A stretch of DNA of 64,000 nt from Bartonella grahamii subsp. shimonis. GTDB lineage: Bacteria > Pseudomonadota > Alphaproteobacteria > Rhizobiales > Rhizobiaceae. Location of the stretch: the NCBI RefSeq assembly GCF_036327415.1, contig NZ_CP123961.1, positions 496,001 to 560,000 on the forward strand, given 5' to 3'. The notes beneath the pieces are model-generated. The model searched no databases. It was not told the DNA's origin and was given only the letters and a program-made list of their open reading frames with translations. Positions within the stretch are counted from its first letter, which is position 1. The number at the start of each line of letters is the position of its first letter. Shown piece after piece: positions 30,630 to 40,547 of the stretch. The position numbers were made by a program, and so were the translations under genes.

Positions 30630-31470
30630 TTAAAAAGCTATTAATACAACTAAAAGCTGCTGCGGATTGCTTATTTTAGCAGCTATGTAAGACAGATAAA
30701 GATAAATATGGTATGATTACTTTTCATATCATATTCCAATTTTATACGAAATTACGATTTCCTGTTCTCATATTTATGAAAGATATTTATCGTACTGGTG
30801 GCATTATCTTGTTGTATCGTAAAACACTGTCATGCAGGGCTGTGATATACGGCATCCTCCTTAATATATTAAGTGTTTTTAGTGCGTGGTGAATATTCTT
30901 AGATTTGCTTGTCAAGCCTTGAGTTTAAGGGATCACATGACTAGGAAGTCAAGGTAAATCCGTTAGAATCTAGGCTGTTTGCAGACTTGATTCGAATGAA
31001 AATCTTTATCCTTTGAGGTGCAGGAAGGAGTTCAAAGGATTTTTAGGAAAATAAAATGCTGCTGTGATATATCTGATTATATGTTTCATATAAAAACGGT
31101 AAAAGAGCTCTTTATAACTTAAAATGTGATGAAAATGCGAAACCCATTATCCATGAATTTACTATGAAAAATGGGGTGATATCCCAACACCGACAGCTTT
31201 AAACTAAAACTGTTGCTATGATAACAATGAACTTGATCGTGAAAAAGTATGATTCATTAAATATTGCGTATTTACAAGGTGGAGGAGATTTCATGACAAT
31301 CTTTACAAAAAATGACTATCTTGTAAAAATAGTCGATATTGACCAATTTTGTGTATAAGAGCCAATATTGATCTAAGGAAGTACGAAATATAATGCATAG
31401 GATTTTGCCTCTATATGCATTACACTTATCAAAATGTATTATGTAGAAAAGCGATGGGAATACGGTAAAC
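30630..31470 (+). pseudogene. Heavily decayed second copy of ilvD
   Basis: Two collinear blocks match the intact ilvD upstream. About 30640-30820 corresponds to 29500-29670; for example TATCGTACTGGTGGCATTAT aligns with CATCGCGCTGGTGGTATTAT. About 31054-31470 corresponds to 29680-30120; the aligned pairs include AAAGAGCTCTTTATAAC with AAGAAGCTCTTTACCAT, and AACTTGATCGTGAAAAAG with ATCTTGATCGTGAAAAAG. Every frame is broken by stops and indels, and about 230 bases separate the blocks where ilvD has almost none. The N-terminal third is missing. This is either a tandem duplication or an acquired paralogue, now dead. Confidence 0.8.
31008..31044 (+). terminator. Terminator-like hairpin inside the ilvD fossil
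   Basis: ATCCTTTGA (31008-31016) and TCAAAGGAT (31032-31040) form a perfect 9 bp stem with a 15-base loop, followed by four or five T. It lies in the unmatched segment between the two fossil blocks. Confidence 0.55.
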
Positions 31471-31551
31471 AAAAGTTTGTGCTGTTGCATATCAAAAAGG
31501 GATACTTTCTCCTATTAAGAAGGCTTTTTAATAAAAAATAACATCTGTTTT

Positions 31552-34296
31552 CTATAAAGAGTTACTCTTTTCAAGCTGTTTGAGGTGGTAAATTGCTTCT
31601 AAAGCTTGTTTAGGAGAGAGTTCATCAGGATGGATATTTTTTAAAGCTTCGTGAAGTACACAAGGTTTGTTTCTTGTTTCATTGACGGGAGATGTTGCTT
31701 TAAGAGAAAAGAGCGGTAAATCATCAATGAGTTTAAGTCCTTTCCCAGCCATTTCACCTTGTTCTAATTGATGGAGTACATCTGTTGCTCGTGTAATAAC
31801 GGCTGGGGGAAGTCCAGCAAGCTTTGCGACTTGTACACCATAGGAACGATCAGCAGCTCCTGGTGTGACCTCATGAAGAAAAACTACATCACCATCCCAA
31901 TTTTTGACTTTCATGGTGACATTATGCAGTCTGTCAAGTTTTTCGGTAAGTGCAGTCATTTCATGAAAATGGGTAGCCAGAATAGCACGACAATGGTTAA
32001 CTTCATGGAGATATTCAACAGCAGCCCAAGCAATAGAAAGTCCATCAAAGGTTGATGTCCCACGTCCTATTTCATCAAGAATAACAAGAGAATGGGGGCT
32101 AGCATGATTGAGAATCGTTGCTGTTTCAACCATTTCCATCATAAAGGTTGAACGTCCCCGTGCAAGGTCATCGGAAGCTCCGACACGACTAAATAGGCGA
32201 TCAACGACACCAATATGTGCTGAAGTTGCTGGAACGAAGGACCCCATTTGCGCCATAATAGCAATGAGAGCATTTTGTCGCAAAAAAGTTGATTTTCCTC
32301 CCATATTAGGCCCTGTCAACAGCCAGATTGCTGCATATTGCTGATTTTCTTGCACAGAGAGATCACAATTATTGGCAATAAAAGGTTCTGCTGCTTGTTT
32401 GCGGAGTGCTTGTTCGACGACAGGATGGCGTCCTGCTGTGATATGAAAGGTAAGTGAAAGATCAATTTTAGGGCGGCAATATCCTTGTTCTTCAGCAAGA
32501 TATGCTAAAGCAACAGAGACGTCTAAAATAGCAAGTGCTTCAGAAGCTTTACGAATAAAATCAACTTGTTCGGTAATTTCCTGAACGAGAATATCAAAAA
32601 TCTCTAGTTCAAGTGTCAATGCATGATTGGCAGCATGGGCAATACGGCTTTCAAGGTCAGCAAGCTCTGTTGTGGTAAAACGCATAGCGTTTGCCATTGT
32701 TTGCCGATGAATAAAACGTGCTTTAGCTTGTGGATTCTTTGTAAGAGCAGATGCTTGTGTACTGGTTACTTCAATGAAATAACCTAGAATATTATTATGC
32801 TTTATTTTAAGCGTCTTAATATCTGTTTCTTGGGCATATTGCGCTTGAAGTTCAGCAATGACACGGCGCGATTCATCACGTAAAGCACGCATTTCATCGA
32901 GCTCTTTATGATAATTGGAACGAATAAAACCACCATCACGTTTAAGGAGTGGGAGATCATCAGCTAATGCTTGTTCTAAATGAAAGTATAATGCTGTGGG
33001 TAAGTTTGAGAACACTTGTTGTACATCGCTTATTTCTTGAGGCAAAAGCTCATTATTAAGAAGTTGATGCAATTCACGAATGATTTCAAAGCCGCGCTGG
33101 ATTGTAGCCATATCACGGGGACCTCCTCGTCCAAGAGCCAAACGTGAAACGGCGCGGGGCATATCGGGTCCCCCTTTTAAAATAAGCTTTATCGCTTTTG
33201 CAAGAGAAGTATTACGTAGAAAAAAATCGATAGAATCCAAACGCGTATCAATAGCTGAAGGAGTGGTGAGGGGAGCAATAAGGCGATCGATGAGAAGGCG
33301 TGATCCTCCTCCTGTTACGGTGCGATCAATAGCTTTTAATAAACTTCCATCCCGTTGACCTGATGTCGTACGAATAAGTTCAAGGTTTAATCTGGTTGCA
33401 GCATCAATAAAAAGAGTCGCACTTTCATTTTGGCGCTCAGGCCGCATGAGGGGAGGACGATGCGTGATTTGTGTTTTTTCGATATAACGAATAGCAGCTA
33501 CAATTGCAGAGAGTTCGGAACGTGAATAATCGGCAACGCCTTCAAGAGTTGAGAGTTTAAAATAATTGCAAATATCACGTTCAGCAGTGAGTGTCTCAAA
33601 GAGACAAGCAGGTTGAGGTGAAACAATACGATCAAGAACATTAAAAAGTGATTTATGAGATTTATCATGAAAAAATGAATCAGCAACAATAATTTCCTGT
33701 GGATCCACACGCATAATATTTGTCAAAAGTTTTTCTTGGTGGCTTTCTGTTACACGAAATATGCCTGTTGAGATATCAATCCAAGAAAGAGCAAATTCCT
33801 CTCCATCGCTAGTTTTTATACGGGAAAGAGTCATCAAATAATTTGCGCGTGTTGGATCAAGGAGTTTTTCTTCTGTTATCGTTCCAGGTGTTACAAGGCG
33901 AACAACATCACGCCGAACAACAGATTTTGAGCCACGTTTTTTTGCTTCAGCAGGATCTTCTATTTGTTCACAAACAGCAACTCGGTAACCACAAGCAATC
34001 AGTTTTTGTAAATAATCATCAGCAGCATGAACAGGAACACCGCACATAGGAATATCTTGTCCTAAATGTTTTCCGCGTGCTGTGAGTGTGATTCCTAAAG
34101 CCTGAGCAGCTTCAATCGCATCATTAAAAAATAATTCATAAAAATCCCCCATTCGGTAAAAGAGAAGGGAATCATGATGGACGGCTTTGATTTCTATGTA
34201 TTGCTCCATCATAGGTGTCAAACGTTCTTGAGAGGAAGCAGATGAGGAAGCAGACTGTGGAATTAAATTATTTTTATGATTGTTTTTTTTATCCAT
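31552..34296 (-). CDS. mutS: DNA mismatch repair protein MutS
   Basis: It recognises base mismatches and small loops after replication and recruits MutL. The 914 residues include the mismatch-binding N-terminal domain ([16 protein letters not shown] near residue 45, whose Phe-X-Glu equivalent is FYE), connector, lever and clamp domains. The C-terminal ATPase has Walker [11 protein letters not shown] near residue 657, Walker [17 protein letters not shown] and the ATHFHEMT switch. The N-terminal 25 residues are an Asn/Ser-rich extension. It is divergent from maeB. No terminator is seen after it. Confidence 0.97.
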   Translation of the reverse strand: MDKKNNHKNNLIPQSASSSASSQERLTPMMEQYIEIKAVHHDSLLFYRMGDFYELFFNDAIEAAQALGITLTARGKHLGQDIPMCGVPVHAADDYLQKLIACGYRVAVCEQIEDPAEAKKRGSKSVVRRDVVRLVTPGTITEEKLLDPTRANYLMTLSRIKTSDGEEFALSWIDISTGIFRVTESHQEKLLTNIMRVDPQEIIVADSFFHDKSHKSLFNVLDRIVSPQPACLFETLTAERDICNYFKLSTLEGVADYSRSELSAIVAAIRYIEKTQITHRPPLMRPERQNESATLFIDAATRLNLELIRTTSGQRDGSLLKAIDRTVTGGGSRLLIDRLIAPLTTPSAIDTRLDSIDFFLRNTSLAKAIKLILKGGPDMPRAVSRLALGRGGPRDMATIQRGFEIIRELHQLLNNELLPQEISDVQQVFSNLPTALYFHLEQALADDLPLLKRDGGFIRSNYHKELDEMRALRDESRRVIAELQAQYAQETDIKTLKIKHNNILGYFIEVTSTQASALTKNPQAKARFIHRQTMANAMRFTTTELADLESRIAHAANHALTLELEIFDILVQEITEQVDFIRKASEALAILDVSVALAYLAEEQGYCRPKIDLSLTFHITAGRHPVVEQALRKQAAEPFIANNCDLSVQENQQYAAIWLLTGPNMGGKSTFLRQNALIAIMAQMGSFVPATSAHIGVVDRLFSRVGASDDLARGRSTFMMEMVETATILNHASPHSLVILDEIGRGTSTFDGLSIAWAAVEYLHEVNHCRAILATHFHEMTALTEKLDRLHNVTMKVKNWDGDVVFLHEVTPGAADRSYGVQVAKLAGLPPAVITRATDVLHQLEQGEMAGKGLKLIDDLPLFSLKATSPVNETRNKPCVLHEALKNIHPDELSPKQALEAIYHLKQLEKSNSL

Positions 34297-34490
34297 TTGT
34301 ACGAGGCCTGTTTCCTTTAAGTGAAGTTTTTACTCTTTTTTGTTTACTTCAATATCTATTTATCTCTAAATTGCAACGCATCATCAGACTTGCTAAGGCA
34401 AGAATAGCAATTTCTAATATATGAATCAAATTAATGACTATACGCATTATCAAGCAAAATTTACACTGTTTTTGGAGAAAATAAAGTGAG

Positions 34491-36791
34491 ATGAAAGAGA
34501 GCGAGCAGGATCAGAAAATGTCTCAAACTGTTTACAGTACGAGCGAAAGAGAGGCTCTAGATTTTCATAGTCGTGGTCGACCAGGAAAGCTTGAGATTGT
34601 TGCAACAAAGTCTATGGCAACACAGCATGATTTAGCACTTGCTTATTCACCAGGTGTTGCCGTTCCAGTTAAGGCAATTGCTCAAAATCCAGCACTGGCT
34701 TATGATTATACAGCAAAAGGAAATCTTGTTGCTGTTATTTCAAATGGAACCGCTATCTTAGGGTTAGGCAATTTAGGGGCCCTTGCCTCTAAGCCGGTCA
34801 TGGAAGGCAAAGCAGTGCTGTTTAAGCGTTTTGCGGATATTGATTCCATTGATTTAGAAATTGATATAAACGATACGGAAAGTTTTATCAATTTGGTGCG
34901 CCATTTAGAACCTTCTTTTGGTGGAATTAATCTTGAAGACATTAAGGCGCCTGAGTGCTTTATGATTGAAAGTCGTCTACGCGAAGTGATGAATATTCCT
35001 GTTTTTCACGACGATCAACATGGTACAGCAATTATTGTAGCTGCTGGTGTTCTCAATGCTTTGACTTTAACAGGGCGCGATATGCAAAATACGCGGTTAG
35101 TCTGTAATGGTGCTGGTTCTGCAGGGATTGCTTGTATTGAACTGATCAAAGCGATGGGCTTTCGTTCCGAAAATATCATATTATGTGATACAAAGGGTGT
35201 GGTTTATGAAGGCCGCAAACAGGGAATGAATCAGTGGAAATCTGCGCATGCTATTCAAACAGATAAACGTACGCTTATGGAAGCAATGGAAGGTGCAGAT
35301 ATATTTTTTGGAGTTTCTGCTAAAGGTGCTCTTACTCCTGAAATGGTAAGATCCATGGCACCCCAGCCGATTATTTTTGCTATGGCTAATCCCGATCCAG
35401 AAATTACGCCGGAAGAGGTTATGCAAGTGCGTCATGATGCTATTGTCGCAACTGGGCGTTCCGATTATCCAAATCAGATTAATAATGTTCTCTGCTTTCC
35501 TTATATATTTCGTGGTGCACTTGATGTGCGTGCAAGAGTTATTAATGAAGATATGAAGATTGCTGCGGCAAAGGCTCTTGCCAATTTAGCGCATGAAGAA
35601 GTGCCTGACAGCGTTGCAGAAGCTTATCGTGGAAAACGATTAAAATTTGGTCCTAATTATATCATCCCTGTTCCTTTTGATCCGCGTTTATTGACGGTTG
35701 TTTCAATAGCGGTAGCAAAAGCAGCAATGGAAAGCGGTGTTGCGCAAAAGAACATAGATGATTTAGAGGCCTATGAGCGCGATTTGAATGCGAGACGTGA
35801 TCCTACTTCCTCGGTGATGCGTGGGGTTTATAACCATGTTCGTCAAGCGCCAAAACAAATTGTCTTTGCAGAAGGTGAAGAAGAGCAAGTTATGCGGGCA
35901 GCCGTTTCCTATGTTCATCAAAAATTAGGACAAGCGATTTTGGTTGGTCGTGAAGAGCAAGTAAGAGAAGCGGCTGTTATCGCTGGAATTGATCTGGAGC
36001 GTGAAGGTATTTCTATTATGAATGCTAAGCTTTCCTGTCGTACAGATGCTTATGCGAATTATCTTTATAAAAAGATGCAGCGTCAAGGCTGGCTGTTACG
36101 TGATTGTCATCGTCGTATTAATAATGATCGCAATTATTTTGCTGCATGTATGGTGGCACTAGGAGATGCTGATGCAATGGTTACAGGGGTGACACGCAAT
36201 TATGAAACAGCGCTGATCGATATACGTCGGGCAATTGATGAAAAACCAAAAGAACGATTGATTGGTATCTCAATGGCCATTTGCCGTGGACGAACTGTGT
36301 TTATTACGGATACAGCTGTTTATGAAAATCCTAATGCTGAAGAACTTGCGGATATAGCGGAACAAACCGCTTCGTTTGTACGTGGATTTGGGTATCAACC
36401 ACGGGTAGCATTTTTAGCATTTTCTACGTTTGGCTATATGAAAGGGCAGGTCACACAGCAAATTCAGGATGCGATTAATATTTTGCATGAACGCAAGGTT
36501 GACTTTGAGTTTGATGGAGAAATGAGCGCCGATGTGGCACTCAATTCCAAATTGATGCAGCAATATCCATTTATGGGATTAACAGAGCCCGCTAACATTT
36601 TGGTTATGCCTGGATATCACGCGTCTTCCATTGCAAGTAAAATGTTACAAGAACTTGGTGAAGCAACCATTATTGGTCCTATTTTAATTGGATTGGAAAA
36701 ATCTGTCCAAATTGTACCGTTCAGTGGAAGCGATACAGATGTTGTCAATATTGCAATGCTTGCGGCTTATCATGCCGAAAGAGTCGTCTAA
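34491..36791 (+). CDS. maeB: NADP-dependent malic enzyme with phosphotransacetylase-like C-domain
   Basis: It decarboxylates malate to pyruvate with NADP, supplying NADPH and gluconeogenic carbon. It has 766 residues. The malic N-terminal domain (about 20-160) includes HDLALAYSPGVA and FHDDQHGTA, and the NAD(P)-binding domain covers about 165-400. A C-terminal region of about 330 residues, related to phosphate acetyl/butyryltransferase, starts near residue 440 and is usually regulatory. An alternative ATG lies at 34518 (MSQTVYST), nine codons in; both starts have weak binding sites. It converges on secB. Confidence 0.95.
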   Translation: MKESEQDQKMSQTVYSTSEREALDFHSRGRPGKLEIVATKSMATQHDLALAYSPGVAVPVKAIAQNPALAYDYTAKGNLVAVISNGTAILGLGNLGALASKPVMEGKAVLFKRFADIDSIDLEIDINDTESFINLVRHLEPSFGGINLEDIKAPECFMIESRLREVMNIPVFHDDQHGTAIIVAAGVLNALTLTGRDMQNTRLVCNGAGSAGIACIELIKAMGFRSENIILCDTKGVVYEGRKQGMNQWKSAHAIQTDKRTLMEAMEGADIFFGVSAKGALTPEMVRSMAPQPIIFAMANPDPEITPEEVMQVRHDAIVATGRSDYPNQINNVLCFPYIFRGALDVRARVINEDMKIAAAKALANLAHEEVPDSVAEAYRGKRLKFGPNYIIPVPFDPRLLTVVSIAVAKAAMESGVAQKNIDDLEAYERDLNARRDPTSSVMRGVYNHVRQAPKQIVFAEGEEEQVMRAAVSYVHQKLGQAILVGREEQVREAAVIAGIDLEREGISIMNAKLSCRTDAYANYLYKKMQRQGWLLRDCHRRINNDRNYFAACMVALGDADAMVTGVTRNYETALIDIRRAIDEKPKERLIGISMAICRGRTVFITDTAVYENPNAEELADIAEQTASFVRGFGYQPRVAFLAFSTFGYMKGQVTQQIQDAINILHERKVDFEFDGEMSADVALNSKLMQQYPFMGLTEPANILVMPGYHASSIASKMLQELGEATIIGPILIGLEKSVQIVPFSGSDTDVVNIAMLAAYHAERVV

Positions 36792-36798
36792 AGGAAAA

Positions 36799-36836
36799 AA
36801 AGCCCCTAACATACCAATAATATATCAAGGGGCTTT
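36799..36836 (-). terminator. Terminator between maeB and secB
   Basis: AAAGCCCCT (36799-36807) and AGGGGCTTT (36828-36836) form a 9 bp stem with a 20-base loop. Read on the minus strand it ends in a run of T, so it best serves secB. It sits between two converging genes and could also stop maeB transcripts. Confidence 0.85.
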
Positions 36837-36859
36837 ATGGTAGCAAAAGAACAAATTTT

Positions 36860-37336
36860 TTAAGAGGGCTGTATTTGATTGTCTTTTTGTTCTTCAGCAA
36901 GACGCTTTTGGAAGAGGGCTGCAAAATCAATAGGATCAATCCATAAAGGTGGAAAACCACCATTTTGAGTAGCATCAGATATAATTTGGCGAGCAAATGG
37001 GAATAAAAGACGGGGACATTCAATAAAGACCAATGGCATAACATGTTCTTGTGGAATATTTTGAAGGTGGAAAACACCACCGTAAATCAATTCTACATGA
37101 AATAAGATTTCAGTGTTATCATTGGCTTTAACGGAGAGAGACAAAACGACATCATAATTGTCATCACCAATTGGGTTAGCATTGACGTTAATATTGATAT
37201 CAATTTGTGGTGATTTTTCATGCGCACGCAATGAGCGAGGTGCACCTGGGTTTTCGAATGATAAATCTTTTAAATATTGAGTTAATACAGCAAAAACCGG
37301 TTCTCCACCACTGTTATTCATTTCACCTTCGGCCAT
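36860..37336 (-). CDS. secB: Protein-export chaperone SecB
   Basis: A cytoplasmic tetrameric chaperone that keeps preproteins unfolded and hands them to SecA. It has 158 residues from [11 protein letters not shown] longer frame to 37411 exists, but GAGAGG lies at the right distance before the ATG at 37336 and the extra residues do not resemble SecB. Conserved features are [17 protein letters not shown], the acidic-hydrophobic core and [18 protein letters not shown] near the end. Its neighbours fxsA, Tim44-like and Smr form a typical alphaproteobacterial cluster. Confidence 0.96.
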   Translation of the reverse strand: MAEGEMNNSGGEPVFAVLTQYLKDLSFENPGAPRSLRAHEKSPQIDININVNANPIGDDNYDVVLSLSVKANDNTEILFHVELIYGGVFHLQNIPQEHVMPLVFIECPRLLFPFARQIISDATQNGGFPPLWIDPIDFAALFQKRLAEEQKDNQIQPS

Positions 37337-37478
37337 ACGACGAACCTCTCTCATTATAATATGTATATTTATTTTAGATCTAAAGACCGAACTGGTTATC
37401 ACGCCTTGCAAAAGGTTGCAAGAAATGCGCTCTTTATCTTGAATATTTTTTTAGTTTGTTACAGATTTTTTAGGCATT

Positions 37479-37973
37479 TCAATGGTTATCATCATTTTTG
37501 CGCCATGGAGATTCTGTTGTATCATGAATTGTGTAATCGTCTGCATTAAGATCAATTATTTTTTCAGAGTCATTTTTTCTTTTAGCATTGGGATTCATTT
37601 TATTTTTTAATGATACAAAGAAATACCAAGCAACAGAGCGAATTGGTTTAATAAGAAGTAATATTCCCAAAAGATCACTTACAAAGCCAGGAAGAATAAG
37701 TAAAATTGCACCAAACATAATGAAAGCATCATTAATAGTATTACTCTCTAATGTGCGTCCTTGGATAAGTTCGGTTTGTATGTTTTTTAAAAGACTAATC
37801 CCTTGAATTCGCAATAAAACAACCCCAACTATGGTTGTGAAAATAACTAAACTTAAAGTTGCCAAAATACCAATTTCTTGACCAACAAAGATAAAACCAG
37901 CAATCTCGATTAAAAGAATGCAAAGAAAGATAACAACAAAAAAACGAGGATTTATAGAATAAAGTTTTATCAC
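37479..37973 (-). CDS. fxsA: FxsA family membrane protein
   Basis: A 164-residue inner-membrane protein. Hydrophobic segments lie at about residues 10-50 and 83-110, with the family block GAILLILPGFVSDLLGILLL at about 88-107, followed by a charged C-terminal tail of about 45 residues. E. coli FxsA is known for easing phage T7 exclusion by F plasmids; its normal role is unclear. It is divergent from the Tim44-like gene and 67 bp upstream of the secB frame on the same strand. Confidence 0.92.
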   Translation of the reverse strand: MIKLYSINPRFFVVIFLCILLIEIAGFIFVGQEIGILATLSLVIFTTIVGVVLLRIQGISLLKNIQTELIQGRTLESNTINDAFIMFGAILLILPGFVSDLLGILLLIKPIRSVAWYFFVSLKNKMNPNAKRKNDSEKIIDLNADDYTIHDTTESPWRKNDDNH

Positions 37974-38145
37974 ATGAAAATTTCCTTCTGGATGAGTAGG
38001 GGAGAAATTTTTAAGAGCACTCCGTTTAATATAAAATCTATAAAAATATTTGAATGATAAGATTCCTTATTTTACATATTTATTGATAAATGGTATTGAC
38101 TGCAATGTTTATTACAGACTTAAGCTTTGGAGATTGACAGCGCCT

Positions 38146-38838
38146 ATGGAATTTGACGTTATACTTGTCATAGCTCTTGTTGTTATGGTTGTTATTTTTG
38201 TGCAACTCCGTAATGTATTAGGGAAACGAATTGGGTTTGAAAAGCCTCCCTTTGATCCTTATTCACGTCGTTCTAAAAAACAGGTCGAAGCAGAAACGGC
38301 TGATAATATTGTTTCGTTCCCTCATCAGAAAAATTCACAAAAAGACGACTTTAGTGAAATTGATAAAATTTCACCAGAGGGAAGTATTTTGAATAAAAAT
38401 TTGCGGGAATTGCATAGAATTGATCCTCATTTTTCTCCTCAATTTTTTATAAAAGGTGCACAAATTGCTTATGAAATGATTGTAACAGCTTTTGCCAAAG
38501 GTGATCGCAATCAACTTAAAAGCTTGCTTTGTCAGGATGTTTTTGAGAGCTTTTGTACAGCTATTGAGCAACGAGAAAAAAATAAAGAGAGAATAGAGTT
38601 TACTTTTGTTGGAATTAATAAGATCGAATTTATTGCTGCGGCAATACAAGAAAAGGATGAACTTTTAACGATACGTATTATCAGTGAGATGATTTCTGTT
38701 ACTTATAATGAACAGGGCGAGCGTATAGACGGTGATCCTGATGCTATTGTAGAAATCAGGGATATTTGGACTTTTGTTCGCAATAGCTTATCGTCAGATC
38801 CAAACTGGAAGCTTTTTGCTACAGAAAATGAAAATTAA
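38146..38838 (+). CDS. Tim44/TimA-like domain protein
   Basis: A 230-residue protein with one N-terminal membrane anchor (residues 5-20), a polar linker and a C-terminal Tim44-like domain from about residue 85 (FFIKGAQIAYEMIVTAFAKG) to the end. Alphaproteobacterial relatives are considered cousins of the mitochondrial import factor Tim44 and are anchored in the inner membrane. The start at 38146 is chosen over 38050 because a GGAG lies upstream and the membrane anchor then begins at residue 5. In many Rhizobiales mltA follows it; here the Smr gene follows after 50 bp. Confidence 0.9.
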   Translation: MEFDVILVIALVVMVVIFVQLRNVLGKRIGFEKPPFDPYSRRSKKQVEAETADNIVSFPHQKNSQKDDFSEIDKISPEGSILNKNLRELHRIDPHFSPQFFIKGAQIAYEMIVTAFAKGDRNQLKSLLCQDVFESFCTAIEQREKNKERIEFTFVGINKIEFIAAAIQEKDELLTIRIISEMISVTYNEQGERIDGDPDAIVEIRDIWTFVRNSLSSDPNWKLFATENEN

Positions 38839-38888
38839 AATACTTTTTGTTTTTTTCATAAGCGTTCAATGATTTATGAGATATTAAA

Positions 38889-39479
38889 ATGTCCTCAAGT
38901 AAATGGAGACAAAAAAGAGATTTATTGGCTTCACAAGATCGCCTTTTATGGGAGATGGTTTGTCGTACGATAACACCGCTTCACGGTAAGATGCTCTCTT
39001 CTACTTCAGAAACTATTGCAAATATTAATGATAAAAAACAGCCTGTAACTCAAATCTCCTCATTGTCTCAGGAAAATCAACAGCCCTCGATAATTATTAA
39101 AAGAGAAAAGAGGGCGGTTACACAAGCACAAAAGATTCATTTCTTTGATCATGTTGTACGTCGTAAAATTTCCCAAGGTCGTTATCCTCTTGAGGCGCGT
39201 CTTGATCTCCACGGTTATATGCAGGAAGAAGCTTATTTTTTCTTAAAAAAATTTTTACAATCCTCTCAGCAGAGAGGATTGCGTTATGTCCTTGTGATTA
39301 CAGGAAAAGGACGATCCGTTGGGAGCGATGGAGCTTTGTATAGATTTGTTCCGTATTGGTTATCAACACCAGATTTTCGATATTATGTTCATGCGTTTGA
39401 GCAAGCAGCGCGTCAGCATGGTGGAGAAGGTGCGCTTTATGTTTGGTTGCGCCGTTTTGTGTCGGGAAAAGGAAAGTGA
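38889..39479 (+). CDS. Smr/MutS2-type domain protein
   Basis: A 196-residue protein with a polar N-terminal half and a C-terminal Smr domain from about residue 104. The hallmark LDLHGYMQEEA and the VLVITGKG loop near residue 137 are both present. Stand-alone Smr proteins have nuclease activity on DNA or RNA in some species; the substrate here is unknown. It is the last core gene before the phage remnant, whose first recognisable codons begin about 85 bp later. Confidence 0.92.
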   Translation: MSSSKWRQKRDLLASQDRLLWEMVCRTITPLHGKMLSSTSETIANINDKKQPVTQISSLSQENQQPSIIIKREKRAVTQAQKIHFFDHVVRRKISQGRYPLEARLDLHGYMQEEAYFFLKKFLQSSQQRGLRYVLVITGKGRSVGSDGALYRFVPYWLSTPDFRYYVHAFEQAARQHGGEGALYVWLRRFVSGKGK

Positions 39480-39562
39480 TGTTATTGTAGTCGTTCTAGA
39501 TTTAATATTAATGTATACTTATAATTTATTGTTTTCGTATATTGCGTAAAAGCCTTGAATAG

Positions 39563-40237
39563 AATATTCTCCTATTTTTAATTTTCTTTGCACGGGGGAT
39601 AGCACACGCTTTTGGTCGTGCTTTTGAGGCTGTCATGCGCTTTTTGGGTGCTGATACCACCACCATCACCAAATGGAAAAATATCATTGCTGCTGCTTTT
39701 GATTTCTCTCAAACTTGGCAAAAGTTTAAACAAGGGCTTGGCGCTGTTGTTCAAAGCTTTGAAGGTTTGTGGGAGGGCGTTAAGCAAAGCCTTTCCAACT
39801 TTTGGGGCTGGTTGGGAAGCTTTTTTGTCCGGGAAAAGCTCTCGGAGGGTGCCAAGGCAAGTATGGAACAAGCAGGGGAAGATTTAGCGAGTTGGATTGT
39901 CGATGGTTTTATGGGCACCATCTCACAATTGACAGATTTTTGTAAATCTTTGCCAAGCCGCATTAAGGGGTGGTTTGGGTCCATTAATTTAAGAGAGTTT
40001 TTGCCAAGTTTTTTAGGAGGCACAACAGCCATTCAACCGATTGCACAATTTGCGGGGGCGGGGTATGCAAGTTCCCCTTTCACAGAAGCAAAAGGCAAAG
40101 AGCGCTCCCCCACCACGCACACTCAAAATGTCACAGTGCATGTCAATGGCGCCCGTGATCCTGTTGCCACTGGTCAAACGGTTGCCCACGCCATTCAACG
40201 GGCACGCGCTAATGCCCTGCATGGGGGAACAGAATGA
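39563..40237 (+). pseudogene. Phage tail tape measure protein, C-terminal fragment
   Basis: The frame is open from 39563 with its first ATG at 39635, but the sequence before that ATG (GIAHAFGRAFEAV) already reads like tape measure protein, so the gene has lost its 5' part. The remaining 200 or so residues contain Trp-rich repeats of the WGWLGSFF and SLPSRIKGWFGSI kind. They end with a 38-residue tail (TQNVTVHVNGARDPVATGQT onward) that is then copied four times downstream. Tape measure proteins set tail length and are normally several hundred to over 1000 residues. The order T-U-X-D that follows is that of P2-like phages. GC content is visibly higher than in the core genes. Confidence 0.82.
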
Positions 40238-40257
40238 GGGGAGGGACACACAAACTT

Positions 40258-40383
40258 ATGTATCGCACTCAAAATGTCACAGTGCATGTCAATGGTGCGC
40301 GTGATCCTGTTGCCACTGATCAAACGGTTGCCCACGTCATTCAACGGGCACGCGCTAATGTTCTGCACGGGGGAACAGAATGA
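40258..40383 (+). CDS. Repeat-derived mini-ORF 1 (41 residues)
   Basis: It reads MYRTQNVTVHVNGARDPVAT and then continues to the end block HGGTE, the same as the tape measure C-terminus apart from the new MYR start and a few substitutions such as Asp for Gly at residue 21. A purine-rich GGGAGGGA lies 13 or so bases upstream. Expression is uncertain. Confidence 0.4.
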   Translation: MYRTQNVTVHVNGARDPVATDQTVAHVIQRARANVLHGGTE

Positions 40384-40401
40384 GGGGGGACACACAAACT
40401 T

Positions 40402-40527
40402 ATGTATCGCACTCAAAATGTCATGGTGCATGTCAATGGTGCGCGTGACCCTGTTACCACTGATCAAACGGTTGCCCACGTCATTCAACGCGCACGCGCC
40501 AATGCCTTGCATGGGGGAACAGAATGA
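40402..40527 (+). CDS. Repeat-derived mini-ORF 2 (41 residues)
   Basis: The same frame as mini-ORF 1, with Met for Thr at residue 8 and Thr for Ala in the PVTT stretch. It is complete from ATG to TGA and preceded by GAGGGGGGA. Differences between units are single bases that mostly preserve the frame. Confidence 0.4.
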   Translation: MYRTQNVMVHVNGARDPVTTDQTVAHVIQRARANALHGGTE

Positions 40528-40547
40528 GGGGAGGGACACACAAACTT

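Larger units (their letters stand above)
30499..31551. other. Gap holding an ilvD fossil
   Basis: No intact gene is present. Two blocks are relics of a second ilvD (listed separately). Between them, at about 30820-31050, lies sequence I cannot identify that ends with a terminator-like hairpin. Confidence 0.7.
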
